A stretch of DNA of 64,000 nt from Populus alba (taxonomy: Eukaryota; Streptophyta; Magnoliopsida; Malpighiales; Salicaceae), in NCBI RefSeq assembly GCF_005239225.2, contig NC_133286.1:17622572-17686571 (forward strand). The letters run 5' to 3'. The notes beneath the pieces were generated by a model. That model was not told the DNA's origin, searched no databases, and worked only from the letters and a program-made list of their open reading frames with translations. Below, piece after piece: positions 35,881 through 46,508 of the stretch; position 1 is the first letter of the stretch, and every line of letters starts with the position of its first letter. The position numbers and the translations under genes were made by a program.

Positions 35881-37178
35881 TAAAATAAATCAAGAGAGAT
35901 GAAAAGTAAGTTTTGGGATCTTGAGAGGTTATACATGAGAAAGAGTATGATAATTTTTTTTAACAAAAAAACAATGTGAGATTTGTTGTTAGATAAACGA
36001 TGATCAACTCTAATAAAATAAAAGGAGTATTAAATGATTTCTCACTCTAAAAATATTAATCAATTCGTTTCAATAATGAATAATTCTCCAACTCGTCTTT
36101 CCAACGATAGCCGTTCACTTCGAACTCTAACCTCTCTATTTTTATTTTGAAGATTGTGAACTCGAGCTTGTTTGGATTAATTACTAGGATCCGATTGCTA
36201 GGAGTCGAGCGATCCGTCCAACTTCTCTAGTCAATTGTTTTTTTTTCTCATCATCCACGTCGTGTAGATTGGGCAAGTAGTGGTGATTATTCCTGTACAA
36301 AGAAGAAAATGCAAAGCAAGCGCCCAAAAATAATTGGTCCCATCACTATTGGTTGTTGTTACCAAGATTAAACAAATTGTGGGCTTAAATGATTTATTTA
36401 ATTCAATGAATTAATTAATCAATTTGCAAGGAGAAACGAAACCAAGATTCTGGCATTTGTTCTAGTTCGAAGTGGAAAACTATCCCTCGAGAGACCTCCT
36501 CGCTCAAATTTAATCCAGAAAATAAAAAATAAAAAAATTCCCTTGTGATCATTTTGTTCTCAAGGAACCCAGGCAGGCTAACGGGAGGAATAGAGAGGCC
36601 TTTCCCCCGCCAATTTGAATGCATTGCACTGCTATTGATGGGTGTTGGCCCAACTGACCACCCCATCGGGAGCTCGGGTGACCCGGTCATAAACAGCATG
36701 GGTATCCGAATTGACAATTGTGCTACGAATTATTGGCTATTGTGGAACTATCAAAATTTGTATTCTCTCTTCAAAATTATTTCATTTTCTAATCAATTTT
36801 CAAACTTTTCTATGAATATAAGATATAATATTCTTTGTTCTCAGTTCTTCTAGTACTATCGCATAATGCGGCTGAACAAAGTTTAAACTAGCTCTTATTT
36901 TTTACTTTGTAATTGAAAGATTAAATAGACTAGTTTCGCTTTGTTAAATTAAAGTCTCCTGTAAAAATCTAACCTTGCTTAAGGTGTTAGAATCAATTGC
37001 GTTTGTGGTGAGGTGGTGTATAGTGTTTTTTTTAGAAATTCATTAATTTTTTTTAATTTTTAATATCATCACATCAAAATCAAAATCAAAATCATTAAAA
37101 AAAATACTTAATTTAGGGGCAAAACAAAATTTCAAAATCATGTTGATGGGACCGAATGGAGTCGTTGAAACTTTCTCA
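35881..37178. other. Intergenic, upstream side of A3
   Basis: Unique-looking AT-rich sequence. The overlapping antisense and sense frames at 36415-36853 show no domain and mirror each other, so they are not called as genes. Confidence 0.4.
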
Positions 37179-37196
37179 TCGCGCGATATCACGCGA
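37179..37196. promoter_or_regulatory. TCGCGCGATATCACGCGA palindromic motif upstream of A3
   Basis: An imperfect palindrome about 90 bases before a TATA-like box. Similar CGCG/CGATATC words lie upstream of B1, B2 and B3. Confidence 0.45.
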
Positions 37197-37282
37197 CCAT
37201 GCTTTGTCAAGAGCCGTTGCTCGAAGTTTTGAGAGACCAAGAAAAACGAAGGAAGACTTTGATCTGAAGCTAACATCTTGCT

Positions 37283-37289
37283 TATAAAG
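37283..37289 (+). promoter_or_regulatory. TATA-like box of A3
   Basis: CTTATAAAGA lies about 170 bases before the ATG at 37452, within the expected promoter region. Confidence 0.5.
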
Positions 37290-37451
37290 AGGATCGATGC
37301 CTGCCTTGAGGCCAATGCACTCGAAACTTTTGTAACATTCTGGTGCCTAAATCAATACTGCCCTCAGGAAACTAGCAGCCTGTTCTCTGTTAGGAGATTA
37401 CTGGATCTCTCGAGGTGAAAAAATACTTGAGTAGGCTTGATTCGAGTTGTG

Positions 37452-40385
37452 ATGGAGAAGTCATTTCTGAAACTCAGGAGCACTGAGTCAATGAACGAGG
37501 GATGCAGCAAGTTAGTCAGAAATCGCCGGGCTATTGCAATGAAGAGATTTCGGGTAAGTACGTTGAGATTTTGTTTTTTGTTTTTTTTCCTTTTAAGAAT
37601 TAGTTTTCTTATACTAATACGAAAGAGATGTCCTCTGCTTTGTAAATTCTTAATTTATTAACTACACTATTATGAAAGAAAGTTATAGCTTGCATGCCTA
37701 ATTCTGCTTTTAATTATGACACCGGCGTATAACGCTAGAGTTTTTAAGTTCTACATTATAGAAAAAGAAAATAGAACCTCTCAAGATTTAAAATTATAGT
37801 GTACTAAAATGTATAGAAAACTTTGAACCAAACAGTTCTGAATATCAATAATATCAATAATCAATTTTACTATAAATAAAGCCTTTTAAAACAATTAAAA
37901 GAATTATATAATAATCAATGTTACAAGAAGTATTCGGATCGTAAATAAGTGATAAAAGAATTATTAATGATAGAATTACTTTTATCTCATTTAATGCACT
38001 TCTATTTAAATGTTGTAAGAAATAAGAAAATTAGAGGCTAAGAACATGTTTCATCGGTACCTTTCTTTTGAAGGATAGTTTTTTTCGTGAAAAAAAAAAC
38101 TTGTTTTTCTTCTAAATCTAACACTGTAATTCTTTTTTAAAAAATTTACTTAGTATGTTCTTGGGTGTTTTAGATGGCATTAAGTAGCTTTAAATTGACT
38201 CATTAAAATTTTAAAAAAAAACAGATAAAGGTGATTGGAAAATCATTATACTCCAATAAACATTTTATTATTTATTAGAATAGTAAAATGATAAAATTAT
38301 CCTTCACTTAAAAAAACTTTGAATTAGGCATGGAGAAAAATATTGTTTTTTCATCGAGACTCAATTGTTTTTTACAAATTCTATAAAGCTAAATTAATTA
38401 TTTTATTTTCTATTTCATAGTAAAATTATTAATTTAATCCTAAAATAAAAACAATATAATCCTAATGCTCAGGAGTATTTTGATCTTTTTTATTGTTTAG
38501 AACAATGTAATTATTTTTATTCATTTTAAAACAAAATCAACATAACTCTCTTACAATCATTTTTTTTTGGTCATTTTATATTGATTTTGTAGTAAATTTC
38601 AAGGTTGCTTAAATGCATTATTTTAATTAATTAAATATTATTAAAAAATACTTTTGGCGCATATAAACGACCTACATCGTTTGGGAGGCAAGTGTAGGGC
38701 CATCTTGTCACTTAACACCACCTTTCACGATAATGTATGAAAAGTCTCGGTGTCCCCAACACGATAGGGTGGTATGTGCCCAAAATATTTTTAGGTTTGG
38801 TGCCAACAATTGTTTCTTTTTTTTTTTTCTCTCTCCACCTTGAATTTCATGTGAGCCCCTTAAAAATTCAAACTAGTCCCTCCAATTTATTTTTTCTTCA
38901 TAATTTTTTTTGTGTCCTTTTGATTACTATTTTTTATTTTTAATTATCTATAAAATTACAAATATTTTTAAATTTCACCCCATCATTTTTTAATCTACAA
39001 ATAATCTATCAAATTATAAATATTTTTCAATTTCACCCCCAATGATTTTTTTAATCTTTCAAATTTAGTCCTTATTTTTTTAATTGCTATTTGTTTGTTT
39101 GGGATAATTTTTTTTATTTTTTTCATAATTTCATCCTCGTTGAGTTTTTTTTCTATATTTTTTTTTGTTGCTATTTTTTTTCCTTTGCATGTTTTTCTTA
39201 TCAATACATTTTTCATGATTTCATCTTTCAAATTTAAATTGATTGGGAATTAAGCTTCTCAATTGCATCTGAGTCCGAGATTTCACGGGTTGGAAGTTTT
39301 AGAGATTAAACCAGGTTTAGGAAATTCGCCCCGGGTTTACTTGTTGTTTTCATCTTTTTTAAACCAATATTTTTTTATCCTTGTTTTAGTGTGGCTTTGT
39401 TATTTTTTTTACAATCTGCCTATTATGGGGTTAGCCTTTGGTTCAAGACCTGGATCATTGGTTTCAAAAGTTAACGGAGGCTCACTCTTGTTTTTTTTCT
39501 TGAAAGAAATTTATTTATTTTAGTTTCATCTTTCAAGCTTTTTTTCTTGTTTTTTTCTATGAGATTATCTCAATCATATATGTTCATGGTTGCGAGGTTT
39601 GTGAGTTCACCTCATTTAATAGGGATTATTTTGTTTTTTAATTATTTTTCTTATAATTTCACCATCTAACATTGGATTTTTTTATAAATCTAGATGAGCT
39701 TAAGTCTAATTCTCTTTATCTTTTGTTTTTATATAATTATTATATTTTTTTCATGTTATTTAAATCATCCAACTGAACCAATGACTCAACTTTCAGATTT
39801 TTTTATTCATAAGCACTACTTTAAATTGGTTTTAATTTGAACTTGAAGTAAGAAGTCTTTATATATATGGTTTTAATTGGTCTTTATTAAAACAAAACAA
39901 AATAGAATCAATGTCTTTAAATTGGTTTTAATTGTTTATTTTTACTAAAACCATATTTTTGGCATACAGAGATCAAAACAAAACCGAAAACTAAAAGCAA
40001 ACATGGAAAGCTTGAGAGAAGACATGGCGGAGATAAGTGAACAACAACAACGCATCAAAGATGGGCAAATGGAAATCAGAAGCAGCTTCGAAGAGATTGA
40101 ATCTCAATGTGATAAACTCAACAAGGAAACGTCTCTGATATTTCGACAAACTCTGTACAATCAGCAACGCCTCTGTCTTATATTCAAGATCTTAAAAGCA
40201 CGAGAAGACAACGACTTTTCCATGGCCACTGAGCACACTCGATTTCTCAGGTCAGCTCTCTCTGTCTCTCTCTTTTCTTCTTCTTTTATCTCTTATTTTT
40301 GTTGCCTAACTCTTCTTTTTTTTACTTCTATCTTATTGCTAGGGAACTGATGAAGCAAAATATGGGAAGCAATATTTGCCATTAA
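37452..40385 (+). CDS. A3: small coiled-coil protein, family A (3 exons, repeat-filled first intron)
   Basis: Proposed exons: 37452-37553 (ATG, phase 0), 39970-40250 (phase 2) and 40343-40385 (TAA), 141 aa. Exon 2 gives RSKQNRKLKANMESLREDMAEI, a coiled coil (IRSSFEEIESQCDKLNKETS) and the family signature NQQRLCLIFKILKAREDND...FLR. Exon 3 gives RELMKQNMGSNICH. These parts match A1 and A2 closely, including phases. Exon 1 (..CSKLVRNRRAIAMKRFR then GTAAGT) is assigned because it ends in phase 0 with a consensus donor and supplies the basic N-terminus its relatives have. The 2.4-kb intron between holds AT-rich repeats. If exon 1 is wrong, translation could begin at the ATG at 40003 inside exon 2. 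Nothing indicates a broken frame. Function unknown. Confidence 0.7.
38840..39780 (-). repeat. Dispersed repeat (reverse orientation) inside A3 intron 1
   Basis: T-rich sequence with the reversed phrases of the 19540-20570 repeat: TTTCACCCCATCATTTTTTAATC, GAGATTTCACGGGTTGG, GAGATTATCTCAATCATA. A TTATCTATAAAATTACAAATATTT block is tandemly repeated near 38943 and 39001. Confidence 0.55.
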
Positions 40386-41302
40386 TTTGCAGATGCAAGT
40401 GATGGAGTAATAAAAAGAACGGTTAATAATGATTTTAGACCGTCGACGCCACCCATTCTCTGGGTAGTTGGGATTTCTTTAAACAGCGAGAATTTCATAA
40501 GTTTAGGTTTAAGAAGCAAAAGATCAACGAGTTCTATCAAAATTCTCATTAATCAACAAGTAAATCTTTTAATTCTCTTTTTCAAAAATGTTCAAGTTTC
40601 TTTTATATTTTCTAAAATACATTTTATTAAATATGAAATCATATATTTTTTTAATTGATTGTTTTAATTTTTTAGGAAACTTCTATGTATATACCGTCAT
40701 TTGATGTCCCCATTTGTTCGAAATCTTCACCATTATTTTTAATGCTCTTTTTTTTTTGAAAAAAAAAAAGAAGCTACTTTAAATAAATAAAAAAAGACGA
40801 CCACCAAAAATATAGAGTCGGACTTTTTTTTTATATATTTTTTTTAATATATATTTTTAGCTCATTTCATCATTCTTTGGCTTTCATCATAAAAAAAAAA
40901 AAAAAAAACAAGGCACCTCAATTTTTATTTTTTATTTATTTATTTTAATGATGGCCTATAAGGTACTGTATTTTTCTTTGGTGACGACAAAAACATGTTT
41001 TTGAACTCAGAGATTGGAAATGGCTGGGGAAAAAAAAGCAGTTATGATCAATTGTGTTAGTTTTTTTTTCTTTGTTTTTTTTAACAGCAGTAAAAATCGT
41101 ACAAATAAATTTTTTTGAAAAATATATTAAAAAAGAAGATGAAGAAATCAAGCCAAATATTCTAATATGTTCGCTTATGGAAGGAAAAATAATTAGTGAT
41201 GATTGATAATTTAAAAGCTTGTTTTAGGAAGTATAAAAGTACTTGAGACGACAAATTTGATAGATCTCGTTGATATTTTGTTTATAAAATTGTTGCTCTT
41301 GT

Positions 41303-41318
41303 ATGTGTGTGTGTGTGT

Positions 41319-41355
<37 letters not shown>
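41303..41355. repeat. Compound microsatellite (TG)n then (TAA)n
   Basis: About 9 GT units followed directly by about 11 AAT units. Confidence 0.95.
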
Positions 41356-41357
<2 letters not shown>

Positions 41358-41559
41358 GTAGTAGGGTATTTATAATGGGTCCTTCTGGACAAAACAATTA
41401 GTCTTCTATATCATAGAATCTACAATATCAGATGTACTAGTTTGTGGATTGAAAATTATATATGCATCCCTGCTCATTGTAATAAGACTTTTGAATTTAG
41501 TTTCATTATGGACAACTTTTCGACTATATGGGTGTACTTTACTATAAATTATAGAGTTT

Positions 41560-41740
41560 ATTTTTGTGTTCCAAAATATTTTTATTTTATTTGTTTTAAT
41601 TTAATATTTTTAAATTATTTTGATGCGCTGATATTAAAAAATATTTTTTAAAAATAAAAAAAATATTATTTTAAACATTTTTAAATAAAAAACACTTTAA
41701 AAAATAACTATAGTCATATTTTCCAAACACGTTATTAAAT
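41560..41740. mobile_element. AT-rich MITE-like element
   Basis: TTTTGATGCGCTGATATTAAAAAATATTTTTT, then AAAAACACTTTAAAAAATAACTA, and an end at TTTCCAAACACGTTA. It has the same order of words as the copies at 8330, 35690, 51840 and 52960. Confidence 0.55.
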
Positions 41741-42367
41741 TTCAAGTTTTGAGATTATTGCCAAAACGTTATATCCCTCGAAAAATCAATGTTAAATATG
41801 TTTATTACAATAAATTAATAAACTCACTTGATAGCAATAGTCAATGTCCAACACCAAAATCACATGATTATTCAATAAAATTTTTTTTAATTTTTTTAAA
41901 AAGATTAACATATAAATTAACATTGGGATCACATTAAACTGCAATAAAAACAATGATGTTTTGGAAAAAAAAAAGTGTTTAATTTTTTATCCTTACAAAT
42001 GTTTAATTTTTATTTCTATTCCCATCTCATTCTTTTCAACCAAACATCTATAAAATCTATAAAATAAAAATAAATTCTTTGTTCTCATTAATTTACACCA
42101 TTTTATTTCTAATTAATCTTAATTTCCTAGAGCCGGTGCTTACAGAAATTGATTAAAACATTAGCATCGGACTCTTGAAAATACATCTTGAGCTAATTTA
42201 ATTTGATTCTGAAATAGTTTAACAAAGGGGAGCGTTAATAGACTTTTTGGTGTTTTGTTTGGCCTAAGGTAAAAAAAAAAACCAACAGAACCCTAGAGCT
42301 TAAGAGAGGGATCACATTGCAGCAAGATTAGACTTCGGGGATGAGAATTTAGGAGTTTTTTTTTAGT

Positions 42368-43190
42368 TTAGGTTGTGTTTGTTTTTTGAAAACTGATTTC
42401 CGGATAATCACTTTTCAAACTTTTCTGTGTTTATTTGCTATTAGAAAAGTTAGTCAATGAAAAACAATTTCTAGTCAACGGAAAACACTTTACAATTAAA
42501 GAAAAATTGGCTAGGTTTTCTATGAAAGTGTTTTCCTTTTTATTTTGAGCGGAAAACACTTTCCGAAAGTTGTGAAAAATTTAGAAATGTCATATTATTT
42601 GCTGATTATATCAAATTTTGATCCTCAAACTTTTAATTGTTATATATATTTTATTTTGAATATTTGCTTTTAATTTCATCCCTTAGAATATAATTTTTAT
42701 ATTAATTTTGATCTTTATTTTTATAATTGTTATTTGCTTTTTTCTTATCATTTTTTAATTGAAATTTTTTATCTATCAAATTTGATCCTCATTCTTTTGA
42801 TTGTTACTTATTTTATTTGAAAATAATTTATAAAATGTTAATTACTATTATTTTAATTTCTTCATCTTTCAATTTTTTTTATTTTTTAGATTTGATCTCT
42901 ATTATTTTAATTATTATTATTTTATTTGAGATAATTTATGAAATTATATATTTTTTTTTAATTTCATTTTCATTCAACCTTTTGATTTATAAGATTTGTT
43001 TCTTATTATTTTAATAAACTTGAAAAAAAAAAACATTAATAAGTTATTTTCCAGCTTATTTTTTATAATAAATAAATACTGAAAAATATTTTTACTTATT
43101 TTTTATTACACTATCAAATCAAAAAATAATTTACTTTTTTAAAATTTTTTTTTTTTTTAAAAAAATATTTCCCGGTAAAGAAAACAGGTA
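42368..43190. mobile_element. Possible TIR element with GAAAAC/TTCCGG ends
   Basis: The left end has GTTTGTTTTTTGAAAACTGA followed by TTTCCGG. The right end has TATTTCCCGGTAAAGAAAACAGG, which on the other strand reads CCTGTTTTCTTTACCGGG. Repeated GGAAAACACTTTCC-like words lie inside the left part (42478, 42551). T-rich filler with TTTGATCCTCATTCTTTTGATTG lines follows. No transposase. Confidence 0.4.
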
Positions 43191-43341
43191 TTAATGTATA
43201 ATTTGATGTAGAACTAAAGTTGAGGGATACAATTAAGCCTAAATGAACGGACGGACTTCATTAACCCTAATCTAATTGTACTAATTTTGATTTTTTTTTT
43301 TTTATAGGGGAAACTTGGAAGAGAAGAATCGGGCGTTTGGT

Positions 43342-43388
43342 GGCGCGATAAGAAAGAATCGCGCGGCATGGAAGGTGTCTCGCGCGAC
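43342..43388. promoter_or_regulatory. CGCG-rich stretch upstream of B1
   Basis: GGCGCGATAAGAAAGAATCG, then CGCGGCATGG and TCTCGCGCGAC: three CGCG cores within 47 bases, 60-110 bases before the likely ATG. Confidence 0.4.
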
Positions 43389-43449
43389 TCCACTCTTTCA
43401 TATTTACATGTTAAAAGTACTTACAGCTCTCCATGAAGATAGATCAGTC

Positions 43450-46400
43450 ATGGATGAAATGATTCCCTACTACCAGCCGCAATACCCAACAGCAGCAGGT
43501 AACTTCTCAACACTCGCCATTATTATTATTATTATTTGGATTTATATCTTGACTACGAAAGCGATTATCAAACAATCAGCTCAACCGTTTCTTTAATGAT
43601 TTTGAATTATTATTTTTTTACCTTGTTCCGAATTTTCTTATGCAAGCTTCGTTGTTGTTTTTTCGTATAAAATTGTTCGCGAGGGCTTGATTGTAAGTCT
43701 TATTAGAAAAAAAAATCAAATCGTGTTAGTTGTAAGATTAATTCCAGTAATTTGTATAATTGTATTTCTGCGGTGAGTTTGTAAGGGACGATGGATGAGG
43801 AAGGAAGGGAAGGATCCTTCCCTATTCTTTGTTCACTTCCAATTTGGGTAGATAGGCTTGCTTGCTGCATCCTTTCGTTTCATCGCCAGCAAAGCAACTA
43901 GATGGATGGGTCGTTTTATGTTCATGCTCAGTGGAAGTTTACTTCCAATTTTAACAAATTCAACCCATAATTGCATGCTTTTTATGGTAGTTCACCTTTA
44001 ATTCTAGAGTTATTCATAGAGGAGTGCTAGACCATTAATGTGATGCATTTGTTGTATGGGTTTAGAAGAGCTGACAGTGCCTCAACATATGTTGGCCCAA
44101 CCAGCTATGCCACAATATGGAATAAATTTTGCTGCAACTCCACAAGATAGAAGGGATAAGAAAAGAAAAATTGATGCTGAGTATCGACAACGATGTAAGG
44201 TATAGCATTCTACTTAATTGTCTTCACCACTTGAGGCAAATATCCATTGTTTTTACCTTTCATGATGTCTCTTGATTTCTTTTTGGCAGGTAAATAAAGA
44301 AAAGAGAGAGATTGAATTGCAACATCTTCGGGAAGAAAATGCCCAGTTGAAGAGGGAGAATGAATTCTGTCGGGAAGAAAATGATTCAATGGCACATAAA
44401 TTGTGGTCAAAAGAAGTTGAGATAGGGAACCTTAAAAGCGAAATCTGCAATTCAAAGAAAGTTATTTCTAATCAAGAAATTCTATTGGACACACTATCAC
44501 AAAAGCCGTTTTTGCAACAAATAATGGTGCATCTCTCTCTCTCTCTCTCTCTCTGTGTTTGTGTGTTATTTTATTCTAGTACCCCACCCCATTAAATTAT
44601 TCACCTAGTCTAAGCTGATTTGTTTGTTGGCATTACATTGATGCTGTTGGGCATATGATTTTAAAAATTATTAACATGCTTCACCTTGGTTTGTTGAATC
44701 TATCAGATCCATGCGATGTAAGAAAAAACTTCAATGGTTAGTTGATAGCAGCTACACATGAAGAAAGTGTCCATTAGTCTCAAAACCTGATGCTAAATCT
44801 GTAACTATTATTTACATTATCTCTGTAAATCTGTGATGAACCACCCATGAATGTTGATGAATGCTGATCCATTATAAATTTAAGGAGAATGCAGAGGATT
44901 TCATTAAATTTGAGATACAATTAGTGCCTTAGAGCCTCCTTGGTTCAGTCTTGTTATCTGATTTGCACTTCTCTCGGCTTGGTTCAGTCTAACTGTCTCG
45001 GCTGCTGCTGCTGGTGGATAGAGTATTACCCCTGGCATCTCTGAAACTATTAATGATCATGATGATATATTCGTGAATGTTGATGGATGTTCATCCATTA
45101 TAACTTAAGGAGAATGATGAAATTTTATTAATAAAAAGATGCTAGTGATGCCTTACTTTTTCCATGGTTCTGTCCAGTTATCTGGTTTTTTGCACACTCT
45201 CACCTTGGTTCAGTCTATTTGTGTACTCTGCATCACTTTTATGTTCTTTCTGCCCTGGTTTTGTCTTTGCTGCTATCCTGTGCAATGTGATCATGTCCAT
45301 GCCTTCTGCTCTAGCTGGATCTTGAAATGTTTATCCAAGAAGTTTCATTTAAACTCCTTAGTGGCTGACTTGAAGTGCCTCCAGTTGGGTTCCTTTTTTT
45401 CCCTTCACTTCCTTAAATCCGGGTCAATTTTGTTTGGTTTATGTTTAGTTCTTGTCTTAAATTCTGATTGGGTCTTTATACAACCTTTTTATTTTCTTTG
45501 AATAAAACTTCTGCAAAAAAAATATAAAATAAAATATCAATAATATTTGTAGCCAATTACACATCATAGGGGGGCTGTTGATCACTTTGCTTAAAGCTTC
45601 AGGGCTTGTAGCTGATGCTTCAAGCATGCACCCTTGTCTTTCTGTTTTTACTATGACTGCCTAATCAAGCAAGTCGATATGAAGGATTCATTTCTAAAAG
45701 GTAAGTTGGATGAAAATGTTTTCTACTCAGCCACTGTGTTATGTTAATTCTAGTTGCCTTTTTCTTGTTTGCAAATCAGATGAATTTTGAGAGATACTAG
45801 TTGTTGAGCTTGGCTTCAGAGTTTTAAGCTTGCTTTCTATTGCTTTGGGTTGTTAGTGCATCCATACCTATCTATCCAAGATTATGATGGCAATTTGCTC
45901 AAACTCACATTCGATGCATCTGTAATCGGATGAAGTGAAAATATAGCTTGGGTTCTAGTGTTTCCATTACGTGCTAATTGAATGGAATCTGGCTAGTGTA
46001 ATTTTCTGGTGACAAAACAACTTTTCCTAATGGGAGGTAACTACTTAGATAATATCCTGTGGCATTTCATCTGTATTATTGCATGATACTTTTTTGCTGA
46101 TTTTTTTTAATATAATACGGATTTAATTTCAACCATCTTTTCTATTGCTAAATACTGGTACTGTTGTAGCCATGTAAAAAACTTTCTATCTCATTTCTCT
46201 TCTCAGTAAACTTGTGGTCGCACATCTTTCTAGCTGTAATAAGTTTGAGAACTTCTTGATTGACATTGCATTCCTTACTCTTGTAGCACGGATGTAACCG
46301 ACTTGAGGTGGCGCTGCTAGAAAATGAACGCAATATATTGTATCAAAATGCCAATTGGGATGGTTGGGAATCCGAAAGAAAACAACTTTTCGATGAGATT

Positions 46401-46508
46401 GAGAAGCTGAAACATCGGAATATGATGCTCAAAATGCAAAATCAAGTTTTAGGTGACAAAATACTGAGCCAAAAAGATACGGAAGCAAGTATGAGAAGGT
46501 ACCATTAG
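43450..46508 (+). CDS. B1: bZIP-like protein, family B (4 exons)
   Basis: Exons: 43450-43498 (ATG, phase 1), 44066-44199 (phase 0), 44290-44526 (phase 0) and 46287-46508 (TAG), 213 aa. An in-frame ATG at 43411 would add 13 residues. Exon 1 starts MDEMIPYYQPQYP. Exon 2 ends in the basic segment RRDKKRKIDAEYRQRCK. Exon 3 continues VNKEKREIELQHLREENAQL, with leucines 25 and 32 residues after the lysine that stands at the invariant bZIP asparagine, then Cys at +39. The charged coiled coil goes on through the rest of exon 3. Exon 4 (LENERNILYQN, ERKQLFDEIEKLKHRN) is a second coiled coil. The exon 3 donor is GTGCAT, weak but the same as in B4. The third intron (1.76 kb) holds only non-coding sequence. 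An alternative 3' exon may exist near 47924. A nuclear role is inferred. Confidence 0.75.

Larger units (their letters stand above)
40386..43341. other. Intergenic region between A3 and B1
   Basis: AT-rich. It contains a microsatellite pair at 41303-41355, a MITE-like element at 41560-41740 and a possible TIR element at 42368-43190. No coding sequence is recognised in 40386-41300 or 41741-42367. Confidence 0.5.

Noticed and set aside
36415..36853. Overlapping 100-aa sense and antisense frames
   Set aside because: They mirror each other, show no domain, and have no splice partners.
45139..45501. 120-aa hydrophobic frame in B1 intron 3
   Set aside because: T-rich intron sequence giving a Phe/Leu-rich peptide, with no start context or homology that I recognise.
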